Below are positions 22,396 through 32,553 of a stretch of DNA of 64,000 bases, one piece after another. The notes under the pieces were generated by a model. That model was given only the letters and a program-made list of their open reading frames with translations, was not told where the DNA came from and made no database searches. Location of the stretch: the NCBI RefSeq assembly GCF_051020975.1, contig NC_135041.1, positions 5,158,256 through 5,222,255 of the forward strand, read 5' to 3'. A program made the translations under genes and the position numbers. How positions within the stretch are numbered: the first letter of the stretch is position 1; each line of letters opens with the position of its first letter. The stretch is from Osmia lignaria lignaria. Lineage: Eukaryota; Arthropoda; Insecta; Hymenoptera; Megachilidae.

Positions 22396-25300
22396 GGTAT
22401 ATTAATTTACTTTTTTTTGTACAATTAGACTATTAGAAATAAAAAAAGAAATATGTGACAACAATGCAATTAATAGTACAATCTCTCTTAAAATTTGCAA
22501 TGATTTAAAAAAAAATGAAAAAAGCAACACTTTCTTCTCATCAACTAAAATTTTCACTAGCTTTCCCATAGGCCTTAGTACAAAGGGAATTGAGAAACAG
22601 GACGGGGTGAAAGATTAATCCAGACAGCGTCAAATATATGAATTAATTCGTATGATAATTTCTGTCCTGCGAGAAACCCCATGGGAAACCTTACGTGCCC
22701 ATCAAGCTCCATTCAGTCACGCAGGAAGTTTATCCAAGAGAAACTTCACCCCGCATACAGAATTCATCGGTGGAAATGAATAAATCTCAACCACTTATAA
22801 TCCCCTGCTGTTGCCTGATTTCTTTTTTATTTCTCCATCAGAACTTCTCACTCGATTTTCAATATTTTTCAACGTATAGTTAATAAAAGAAACTACATCG
22901 ATGCTAACCGAGGGAAATAGGAAAAACTCCAAGAGAAAGATAATAAATGCCAGACACGGAGCATTCCGCTCGGATTTTCATACCCACCAGCCAGCTCTCC
23001 TCCGAAAAAGGGGAACATCCGGCTATATCTCTCTGCTCATTGAAACCGAAGTCGGATCCCACTTATTAAAAGATAATATTCCGGAGACTTAATTCAGAAA
23101 TTGCAAGACTGCCGGCTAGATACTTGCAAAAAGAATTCGATAATTAACATCGCGTTATGTCCCAGCTGAAGTTCAAGAAAGGAGGCTCTCACGATTCAGA
23201 ACGCGACAGCAAGAGCCCGAGAAAAATGAATGAAAGAGCACCGATTACCAACGCAAACTTCGTTGATGAAAAGGCTGCGTGATGTATTACTTTAACGACT
23301 TTATAAACGAATTTATTCGTGTGTGTATAGTACTTGTAGCGAGGTTCTTGATTCAGATTGAAGATACCTTTATTTACATTTGCTAATTACGGTTCTTCGA
23401 GATTTACATGGCAAATATTAAGTAATTCAGTGAAAAATTCTATCCTTATGTAAATATTCTTATGTAACACATAAGTAGTCTACAAGAATGTTATAATTAG
23501 AAAAATATGATAAGATTCTTGTTAAAATTTTTAATGCATTCGCAAAGAATTTAGAGTATCTTAAAAATAAACTCTGCTTTCTATCAAAAAATGTTTATAA
23601 TTAATATATTTCAACAAATGTCGACTATCGTTTCCATCTATGATACATAAAAAGACTATACGGATAAGGATTAGGATTTTTATGAAAAAATTCGAATTTC
23701 AGTTTCTAAGACTATTGGATAAGAAGAATCCTCATCTAGAAATAAGAATTTTAATATGAAATAGAAAGCTGTACTATGAAAGCTGAGAATGTTGAAGGGA
23801 ACGCAGAGGACCGGTCTAGCAAGTAGAAGAGGGCAGTGTTTAGCCAGACGTCTGGCTGGCGTGCATTATTACTGAGCTTCCTTTCACACGCGACGGTGTG
23901 GTTCGAATCGAACGTCTATTAGTATCATTCTCATGCCGCTTTGGCGGTCGTTTCTGAAATCATTTCCTGTCGCATCAACGAAACTCCAAAGCCCTAGAAG
24001 AGAGAATGAAAAAAAAAATAAAAAGAAAGCGACGCTTCTCTTCGAATCGTGGCTCGACAGAATGGAAATCGAAGAAAGAAATGCTCAACGTTCACGGTGC
24101 AGAGCATTCTCACGGCCACCTGCTGGATGAGCAATGTTGCTAGCTTGATGGAATTCCGCGATGATTTGAAATACCGATAAAAGGCAGTGAAAATGTGCCC
24201 GCGACATAAGAGGCAGGAGCAGAATGAAAGCGGGAAGAGTAAAGAATGGAGGAGAGCGTGGAAATATCTTCGCTCGCAATTTTACCAAGCGATGCAGTTA
24301 TGTATGCACACAGGCATATGGCTGCTGCGCAACAATGAATGTCGGAGAGCAAAAGTCGTATACCGAAGTCGCTATTTTCAAATGGCTAAAGTGTGCGCCG
24401 TATTATACTCGAAATCGACGTTTCATCGTGCTAAAACCTGCACCGAAATAGAACTTTCCGCTTGAAAGATCGTTTATTGATCATCGCGTATTAATAACTC
24501 GATGTTGCAACATGCAAAATTGGGTAGAGTAAACGACTATGATTGTAAAATAAAAAATAAAAATAAAGTGTTAATATTAATATTGGGATATGCAAAAGTT
24601 TCTATTATTTTCGGGGCAATTTTTAAATGATTCTTTTAATAATAATAATATCAGTTTCTTAAAATATTAAAAGGTAAATGTTCCTGAAGAAATGTTCTTG
24701 ACGCGAAATCACTGGGAACGAACTAGTCGACGAGAATAGAAAGGCCGCAGGAAAAAGTTCCAGTAAAATTGTATAATTCCGGAGCAATTTCACGGCAGGA
24801 TAATTACAAATGCATCACGGTACCGGTGCAATTCTTATAATAATGGTCGCGTTAAATTGTGCATCATTCGCGTTGAAGTGGATAGAGCTTGAAAAAATAT
24901 TCTGCAATATCGTTCAACGGCTCCGACGCTTTGCGAACTCTTGAAATTGATAATCGCGCGACAAGTAAAAATAACGAACGACGAGTGTTCGAGAGGCGGG
25001 TTGAAAAATTTTGTTGAAATGACATAGTGGAAACGCGATGAAAATGTATCGATCAATGTTTGCGAAAAATAAAAACAAAGAAGAAATACCAGAAAAATTG
25101 GCATCATACGTAAATAGACAAAGAAAGAATGTGCAAAAGCGGTGACGGTAATAAATTTAAAATCCTCTGTAAGAGAAGCCAGTTTAAATACTTAGAATTA
25201 GCTGCACGCAGCTTAATATTTCTGCATCGTTACTAGATATTCATGATAAGAGTTTAATCATTTCAACCCGTTTAACAAGGATACACTAGTACGGAACACG

Positions 25301-25529
25301 AGGATGTTTGACACAACATCCGGTGGAATATTATATGATTAAATAAACGCAGAACTGTTTTTCTTTTTCAAAGATATTACTCAAGTTTTATAAAAGCGAA
25401 GGTAGAAAAATTCTTACTGTTTGTTGAAGTAATTATATGCAGTGACTACGTTTGGTCACATGAATACAAATTTGATAATGATAATTATTTTGGGTCAACC
25501 GAGGCCCAAACTTACTTAGATGTTAGTAT
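22396..25529. other. AT-rich non-coding DNA
   Basis: No gene recognised. A 41-codon frame at 23157-23282 has a protein-like hydrophilic composition but no supporting context. Overlapping frames at 24085-24465 on both strands look like chance. No repeats were identified apart from short A/T runs. Confidence 0.5.
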
Positions 25530-25667
25530 TTTTAAACAAAAGAATTTTATATATTGGAAAAACAATCTTTAGAGGAACAATGTACAATTTAGAAAATGGA
25601 AATAATACGAAGTACAAAATTAAATTAAAATTGGGGCTCTCTCCGTGGTCCGCCGTTCGCGAGTTAA
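25530..25667 (-). mobile_element. TTAA-type repeat, copy 2 (inverted)
   Basis: The reverse complement of this segment aligns with the repeat at 956-1179. From the TTAA at 25664-25667 inward it shares GGCGGACCA, then AGAGCCCCAATTTT, TTTAATTTTGTA, CATTTTCTAAATTGT, GTTCCTCTAAA and AATATATAAAATTCTTTTG. The far boundary is unclear; similarity fades near 25530, although GGCCTCGGTTGACC at about 25490-25503 may belong to the same element. Divergence from copy 1 indicates old insertions. Confidence 0.6.
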
Positions 25668-28202
25668 AACGGGAAGGTACTTATGGTAAATAAAACATAC
25701 GATATTTTATTAGTTGGTAAGCGAGCATTTGCCCGCAGGGACAACTTATACGGGAATCCTGGAAGTTGGGGCACGTCCTCCCTGTCTGCCGATCTCATTG
25801 CAAAAAATAATAAAAAACACATACGATATTTAGAGTGTACTAATTCGCACTCAATTTACAAAATGAATCCGAAATCATGTAACAGACTTACAAATCGCCC
25901 CCATTAACAGGATAATCGCAACAATTTTTCAATTTTGATTACATTACACCCGGTGGTTTAGCGTTTCCTGTCGCTGCGAACAATTCAGGGCATTTCGCGC
26001 AATTCACTTCGGCTTTCAATTTCGTGTGAAATCATCTCGTAATTAATTTCAATTCTAGGGCACGCCGTAAAACCGCATTTCCGCTTGGCAAAATAGCCGA
26101 GTATCTGACGCGGCACGCGAGAGTGCATTCGAAATCGTATTTCAACGGATCCGTTTCCTCCGAATCTTCGTCCGTACTTTCATCAACCGACAAGGACGGG
26201 CATAAAAATGATCAGAACGAGACCACAGAACGAATCATTGAAATTCCCAATTTCCGACGTTGTAACGCGCCGATGCGTTTTCCTGGTCCCCGTTTCATGC
26301 TTCACGCTCGTCAAATATAAATTTCCCCAAATCCATCGTACCCCACGTATCCTGGTGGTCGCTATTCACCGAGGATCTTGCTTATGGACAGATTATACGT
26401 ACCACCTAGCAGACTCTCTGACACGTGGCAACCACCCCATTTTAACGGGTAAAAATTTTCTCCTTCGCGCATCAAGAATTAACTCGTTAAAGTCTTATGA
26501 CTTTCCTGAATGTTTCTCTTCGCGTGAAACTACAATTCGTATCCTTGTGCAATTTAGAGGGAGACAAGATCTGCAGGTACCCTGGCAAATCGACTTTTGG
26601 CAAAGGAGAAGCGAAGAAGATGAACGAGTTTGGACGGGAGCAAAGTAAATAAAGAAGGAAGGAAATCGGCAAACAAGGGAATCTGTAGTTTGAAAAGTGT
26701 CAGCTTGTTGATTTTCACGGAAACGTGTTTCAACGAAGTACCGAGGCTTAATTGGTGACTTGGGATCTCGGCGTTCTCGCACCCCGGAAAATATTGTCTC
26801 TCAGTTTCTACCGGTTTGTTTAAATTACCGACACCTTTCGGAGGCTATTAAGCGAGGATAAACGGTGTTCTTTGTTACTGCGAGAATAGATAATGTAACT
26901 GATGCAAATTTACTTTGCCATTAACCCTCGACCAGTCGACGGAAATTTTATGTATAAATTTGTTGTTGATGGACAGAACCATCTCCTTTTCCCCCCTTTT
27001 ATCCTTGCATCTACCCTAGCGCTATCCGAACGATTCTTCGAAACGATATTTCAACTTGACGATATAACGCGCAGCGTATACTTTGTCACCCTTTTAAGCG
27101 CAGTTAGTCGTGAAAACGGTCGGGATCGCGTGAAAAAAAGAATTACCAATGCGATCCGTAGAACCTAGAACACCATTTATCATTCGGAAGTCAGTTTCGA
27201 AAAGGTTTCTACACGACCGTCTGTAGTCTACTCGCCGTATAGATAAATAAATTTTACAGTCTAGTAAATTTTCACCCTCCTCAAAGCTTCCACTTAATAT
27301 CCCATCTTGCATAAAATTCTTGCACAATCTCCTAAACCAAGAAGCTTCGCGGAAAATCTTCTTACATCGAAGCACTTTGACGTTTAACTATGCAAGAGCG
27401 GGTAGTAAAACCGGAAACAAGCGAATGGTTTTAAACAAAATTCATCGAACCGACCAATTGTACGCGACAGGAACAAAAGCATTGATTTATCGACGTGTTT
27501 ATTCGCGCGAAAACCACCGTGAATAAATCGTGGCTGCATATTATTTCGCGATCGAAAGCCAACGGAGCTGCCGGTAAAACCGTGCGTCGGGATTTCGCAA
27601 ATCCATTTTGTTTCGTGCTGGAAAAGCATGGGAAAAACGAAACGGCGATCAACAATATTTCGCGTTACGCGTTCGTTGGATAGGTATTCGTATTCGAAGA
27701 TTATTTTTCCAAGCCGATAATAAGGGACGAGCGAAAAGAGACGGCTAGGAAGGGATTCCAGCAGAGACGGCAGTGAGGCGTGATATTGATACTCCTCCAT
27801 CTCTTCAGGGGTGACATCTCTTCCCTTTTCCCCATCACGCCCTCCCTTATTCGTCTTTTTTATTTTTTTTTTTTCTTCCTTTCCCCTTGAAACGCCAGAC
27901 TTCGGCCCGTGTCTCGCGTGGCACGTTTCTCTCCGCCTTTAAAGCCAGTGGCGTAGCTAGTGAGCGAGTAGGATTTTTACGATAACAGATTACAGGATCC
28001 GGACTGACTGGCGTGAGTGAAAGGGATCTACCAACCATCGTTTCCGAAGTCACTAGAGCTCGACCCTTATTTACAGGGATATAGACGAAGGAATCGATCT
28101 TGAAATCGTACTGGAATCTGTATACCATCTACCGACTGATTGGCGGATCGATAGAATCACAGGTAAGTAGATTTTATACGGTAATATCATATTTAAATAT
28201 AA
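25668..28202. other. non-coding DNA with pyrimidine tract
   Basis: No gene recognised. Frames at 26208-26648, 27094-27375 and 27384-27800 overlap others and lack domains. TTAACCCTCGACCAGTCGAC at 26921 resembles the left terminus of the TTAA-type repeats. A pyrimidine tract at 27790-27890 precedes a region ending in a strong splice donor at 28163; see the findings for a candidate exon at 28077-28162. Confidence 0.45.
27790..27890 (+). repeat. pyrimidine-rich tract with T-runs
   Basis: A C/T-dominated stretch including runs of seven and twelve T residues, ending in CTTCCTTTCCCC. It could serve as a polypyrimidine tract for a nearby 3' splice site (CCAG near 27896), but that is inference. Confidence 0.4.
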
Positions 28203-28310
28203 AATGAAAAGAAATTCCTCGACAGGACTTCTTCCTTCTCGAGAAAAAGGTCGTTTGAGCGATTTTTCGCGAAAACAAAATTCTCCGATCAAATTTTTTC
28301 TTTAATTATT
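28203..28310 (+). repeat. local duplication, copy 1
   Basis: Starts with GAAAAGAAATTCCTCGACAG and contains CGTTT-GAGCGATTT and CCGATCAAATTTT. It matches 29283-29395 in the same orientation about 1.08 kb downstream. A second block, TTTTTCATTTTCTAATTTT at about 28384, also recurs at about 29408. The parallel order of blocks shows one ancestral segment that was duplicated and then diverged with indels. Confidence 0.65.
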
Positions 28311-29282
28311 TACCTTACACCTTCACAAAAATGTGCTTAAAATTAACAAAGTCAAGGATAAAAAGAAGATAATATTTTATGCATTTTTCATTTTCTAATT
28401 TTCGAAGGAACATCGACAAGAAAAGCTTTAATTGTCGCGTAAATAACAGTTTCTTAACGAGAGAAAAATGAGCTTTCATGCAACCGAAACAGAAACGTTT
28501 AAAATAGATTCGTCGAGTAATTAACTGTCTCGTCATCCTGCAAAGCGATTGTAAAATACGTGGTAACCGCTGCGTACCGCCACTCGAATTTCGTCGCTTC
28601 ACGTTTCAGTTGCAGCTGTATATGGCGGGAAAGAAAAACGAAAGCCAAACAAAGCCTGTTATGGATTTAATTTTGAATTCCGTCGAACGCCCGCCACGCC
28701 ATGCAACGTTGGACAGTTAAACCGAACCGAGGGAGAGAAAACTTTCATAATCGTAGTCTGTTTTACCGGACTTTAAAACTTTCCGTACTGCTTCCGGATT
28801 ACGAAGGCTCGATAAAGGACCAAAGAGAGGGAAACAGATCATTTTCGTCCCCAAAGGAATTTGGATTTTCGTTTAAACCGTCTCTTTTCGCTCGTCCCTT
28901 ATTCGAGATTCAACGAACCTCAAAAAAGATTCCTGCAATAAAGTAGGTACTATTGAACTATGCAAAATGTTATGTACAAAAATAAAATAAAATTTATAAA
29001 ATAATGCAATTTCTTCATTTGCTTAAAAAATTGTATATTTCGATGTAATTTAGCGTTAATTATGAATTCTTATGGACAGTAATTTAAATCGCTCCTTCAT
29101 AATAACTGGAACTGATATACGACTGGAAAATGTACTTCAGAATGTTATTTACGACCTTCTACACATATTAAATGTCCGTGTAGATCAACACGCTCGCGTT
29201 TAATAAGTTAATTTAGAGGTTCGCGCCCCTACGACTTAATTGCACGCACGTTAGAAGCACGACTCTGTCTCTGTAACCAGCA
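28311..29282. other. AT-rich spacer between duplicated segments
   Basis: No gene recognised. Open frames at 28315-28602 (minus) and 28701-28946 (plus) have no domains. It contains the second similarity block of copy 1 at about 28384-28410. Confidence 0.5.
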
Positions 29283-29395
29283 TGAGAAAAGAAATTCCTC
29301 CACAGGACTTTTCCTCCTCGGGAAAGAGGCCGTTTCAGCGATTTCCTCGCGGCGGTTTTTCGGGAAAACAATATCTGCCGATCAAATTTTCTCGA
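29283..29395 (+). repeat. local duplication, copy 2
   Basis: Same-orientation diverged copy of 28203-28310. It shares GAAAAGAAATTCCTC, ACAGGACTT, CGTTT-AGCGATTT and CCGATCAAATTTT, and carries an insertion near 29350 relative to copy 1. No coding frame is conserved between the copies. Confidence 0.65.
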
Positions 29396-30439
29396 ATTGT
29401 TTTATATATTTTTCATTTTCTGATTTTAGTATCACGTTCGAAACGCTTGTAAAATTGATCTTTAGAAAGGTGTTAGTTTCTAATTAAATTAGAACGAATT
29501 GTAATAAATAGATAACAAAGAAAAACATACAGCACAGTCTGACATTCTCTGGATTTCGAAAATTCCACTTCTAGCATAGAATTTCGGGCGTTTTCGTCGA
29601 ACGGTTGGTAAACTGGGTTCGGAAATACGCGAACCGAGGTTTGGGGTTGTATTGATCGCAACTGGCTGCGCGGGGTGGTGAGTGAAACAGTAGGTACCTC
29701 TAGTCACCGAACTTGTTACTTTACAAACGAAATTCGAACAAGTTTCGATCTGAAACGGCGGCACAGGTTCACGATGTATTCTGTCTTTTGCTATTGTTTC
29801 CTGGAAAAACAATCACGAATGCATCAAATAATAGTCTTAAACCTTCCATTAAAACTTGATTATTGTCCATAATTACCTATCAAATTTAAAAAGGACGGTA
29901 CAATTGTAAAAGTCATCAATTGCATGAAATGCGCGGTCATGAAAGCGTTAAGCATCGAACGTGCCTTGTTTTTAGCGTGGAAAACAGAATTTACAACCTG
30001 CACGCGCTATTATGACCGATGATAACGTCGCGGCGATAAGAAGAAAAGAGTTGCTGAGTTTTCAGATCGCAAATGAAGATAACGAATGGAACAACTGCAT
30101 AGGCAAGTATGGTGTATCGCATAGCGATCAGACCGTGAGATTAAGTAATCCGAAATGGTTCACCGTGCTGGTATACGTTTACGAGCTCGCCTGTAATCGA
30201 ATTAAAACGCGCGATCACGATGCACGCTGAACACAGAGAGGGAAGAAACGTATGCCGTGTTCCCGAGAAATACGGTACCGCTGAAAGATTACACGTTCCA
30301 CGATAGTCGCGGGGGTGGGTTGAAACGGGGAAGGCGGCTGGTGTGCGCGATAACCCACGATTACCAGAAAACGCGAGGGTTGGAAAGAATTGGATCGATG
30401 TTCATCGGTTAAACCAATTAATCCGCGAACTTCGCGCAA
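29396..30439. other. non-coding DNA
   Basis: No gene recognised. Frames at 29489-29812 (minus) and 30012-30230 (plus) carry no recognised domain. It includes the second block of duplication copy 2 at about 29405-29440. Confidence 0.5.
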
Positions 30440-30540
30440 GATAGGTTCATTAGTGTTACACGGATGGGAAGAAAAGAGGACGTTAAGAAAAAGCTTCTCG
30501 TGTGGGTGTAATTTTCTAACGTTTCCGCTGGAAAGATGGT
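30440..30540 (+). repeat. diverged tandem duplication, copy 1
   Basis: The segment GATAGGTTCATTAGTGTTAC through CTTCTCGTGTGGGTGTAATT and TTTCTAACGTTTC matches 30661-30740 in the same orientation and order. The copies differ by substitutions and short deletions. Confidence 0.6.
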
Positions 30541-30660
30541 ACTGGAAGGTATCCTTAAATTCAACGATCTCATTGACTCACTTTTCACGTAAAGTCTTAC
30601 GCGTTCTCTTTACATAAAAAGAAAGATGGAACGTGAAATTTCAAGCTGCGAAAGAAAGTA
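30541..30660. other. spacer between the tandem copies
   Basis: Short non-coding spacer. It contains GAAAGATGGAAC at about 30621, which echoes GAAAGATGGTAC at about 30531, suggesting that block order was shuffled during the duplication. Confidence 0.4.
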
Positions 30661-30740
30661 GGATAGCTTCATTAGCGTCACATGGACGAGGAGGAAGGTT
30701 CCCGTGTGGACGTAGTTTCCTAACATCTCAGCTTGTCGTA
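30661..30740 (+). repeat. diverged tandem duplication, copy 2
   Basis: GGATAGCTTCATTAGCGTCA through CCCGTGTGGACGTAGTTTCC and TAACATCTCAGC corresponds to the copy at 30440-30540, offset by about 220 bp. A 137-codon minus-strand frame (30610-31023) spans it but has no recognisable domain. Confidence 0.6.
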
Positions 30741-32006
30741 ATTTAAAATTCAAGTTGAGTAAGAAATGAGGAGGAGAAGAGACGAGGGAGTGAATCGACA
30801 GGATTGCAGTTAGGTGCATTGCCTGCAGTGCAGATAAGGGCATTCGTCCCTTGAGAGGAGCGTGCCGTTGTTGCCATATGTATCTATAGTTTAGGAGATT
30901 GATAATACAGTGAGAGGATATAACAGTTTGCAATTGCAAGAAACCAGACAGTGGACGTGAAGGTAAGTCAGATGCTGTGTCGTGATAGATATCGATCTCT
31001 TTCATAAATAAACCTTTTATCAATACTTAGATACCCCGATATAATTTTCATTCCATTTGAAATTTTATATATTCCTAAAAAAAAAATGAACAAACCCATC
31101 GATTTACATATTAATATTAATAATATGTATTATTAATTTTAATTGACTCCGATGAATTTGCACAAAATCATACCCATTCTTATGATTAATCAACAATCTT
31201 CTCTCGATCATTTAACAGAAAAATAGACACATCGAATGGTTAGAATCCCACTAATCTATCACAATCTTGCAGAACATTTTTATTACCCTAATCGACTGCA
31301 ATACTCAAGCGACTCTAAGGAGCTTTAATCCAACTTTTATCACGATCTTGAACGGATACGTAATCTCCCGGACGACGATTTATCTCGAACGATTCTCCTT
31401 CTTTAACAAGGTGATCAAAGGTGATCGAATCCCTGGTACCAGCAATTGGTAAGCTTTACAACATCGAGGCAGTTACCTTTACCGCGACGGTCAACGTGCG
31501 GTTGATTGCAGCATTAAGGAAGGCGGTTTAAACGGGCACCACGAGTCACGGGTTCGATAGAAGAGGAAGCAACGAAAGCGGAAGCGGCGGCACAGTGGAG
31601 CGAAACGGTATAACCGTGTTACCGGTTGTGCCACGACGCCGAAATAATGGCTCCTCTGAAACTCGATTTGCTTTTCCCTTTAACGACGTCCACGTGTCAA
31701 TGGGTCGATCACGTTGCACCTGACGGTTTCGTGTTTACGGCCATTCGTGCATGCATCAGTATGTCGGACAACTATGAACTTGTACGTACGATACAGTGCT
31801 TTCGTGAGGATGCAACTGCACTATATCGATTTAGAGGAAATTCGAGGAAGAAACACGTGTAGATTGTCAAAAGGCTGGAAGGTTAGTCAAGTTATAGAAA
31901 CACACGATTGAAAAAGGACGTATGATTTTGATTATAAACCATCGATTTTCCCATTAGAGATCAGAGAACACATCGATACTGATACCGATCGGAAAATTCT
32001 TTTATT
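30741..32006. other. non-coding DNA
   Basis: No gene recognised. A strong donor match (AAG/GTAAGT at 30963) follows only a short open frame. AT-rich dyads near 31106-31128 are of a kind expected by chance. It ends at the first foldback element. Confidence 0.5.
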
Positions 32007-32174
32007 CTAGCGGTCCCCGGCCCGAACTCAAGGCGTCCGGGAAGACGAAACCCTACCCCTTCCACTAAAACGCCTACATACTTGAGATTTTCTTCCATTG
32101 TAGGCGTTTAAGTGGAGGGGGAGAGGAGGGTTTCGTCTTCCCGGACGCCTTTAGTTCGAGCCGGGGACCGCTAG
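32007..32174. mobile_element. GC-rich foldback element 1 (168 bp)
   Basis: Almost the entire element is an inverted repeat. The left arm (32007-32078) starts CTAGCGGTCCCCGGCCCGAA and ends ACGCCTACA. The right arm (32099-32174) is its reverse complement with few mismatches and a small extra block of GGGGAGAGGAG type. The loop is about 20 bases. TA dinucleotides lie at both edges (32008-32009 and 32172-32173), compatible with a Tc1/mariner-type TA target, although the CTAG end is itself symmetrical. There is no coding capacity. Transcribed, it would form a stable hairpin of about 70 bp, so a small-RNA precursor is an alternative to a plain MITE. The symmetry is certain; the class is inferred. 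Confidence 0.75.
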
Positions 32175-32235
32175 GTGGCGGCGAGATGATCGGTGACAGT
32201 GTTCTCGCAAGCGGTCGCCCGGCATGCAGTTCGAA
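32175..32235. other. spacer between the two foldbacks
   Basis: A unique-looking GC-rich spacer between the two foldback elements. No motif recognised. Confidence 0.5.
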
Positions 32236-32553
32236 TACAGGGTGATCCTCTCGCTACGCTACCCGAAAGGAAGTGCCGGCACAATAGAATGTAAAAGTCG
32301 ACATCCCATTTCTGTCATCGCTTACTTGACCCCTGCAGCGAAGACGGCTGTGTGCGTGAAAATGTGTGTAATGAGCAGAAGAGTCCCATTTAAGCGCTGC
32401 GGAAAACAGAATATTTTCTTAACACATTTTCACGCACACAGCCGTCTTCTCTGCAGGGGCCAAGTAAGCGATGACAGAAATAGGATGTCGACTACTAGAT
32501 TCTATTGTGGCGGCACTTTCTTTCGGGTAGCGTAGCGAGAGGATCACCCTGTA
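32236..32553. mobile_element. TA-flanked foldback MITE 2 (314 bp)
   Basis: Begins TA-CAGGGTGATCCTCTCGCT and ends with the exact reverse complement AGCGAGAGGATCACCCTG-TA. The inverted arms are about 130 bp each (32238-32367 and 32422-32551) with roughly nine bases in ten identical, around a 54-bp loop. TA target duplications and a CAGGGTG-type terminus are typical of insect mariner/Tc1-derived MITEs. The high arm similarity suggests a comparatively young insertion. A 103-codon open frame crossing it is a by-product of the element. It differs in sequence from the neighbouring foldback 1. Confidence 0.85.

Noticed and set aside
23900..23915. GGTTCGAATC, similar to a tRNA T-loop
   Set aside because: The flanking stem bases do not pair and no acceptor, D-arm or anticodon arm could be built upstream.
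31106..31128. 8-bp AT-only hairpin
   Set aside because: Expected often by chance in alternating AT-rich DNA.
32224..32535. 103-codon open frame
   Set aside because: It lies inside the foldback MITE and is explained by the inverted arms.
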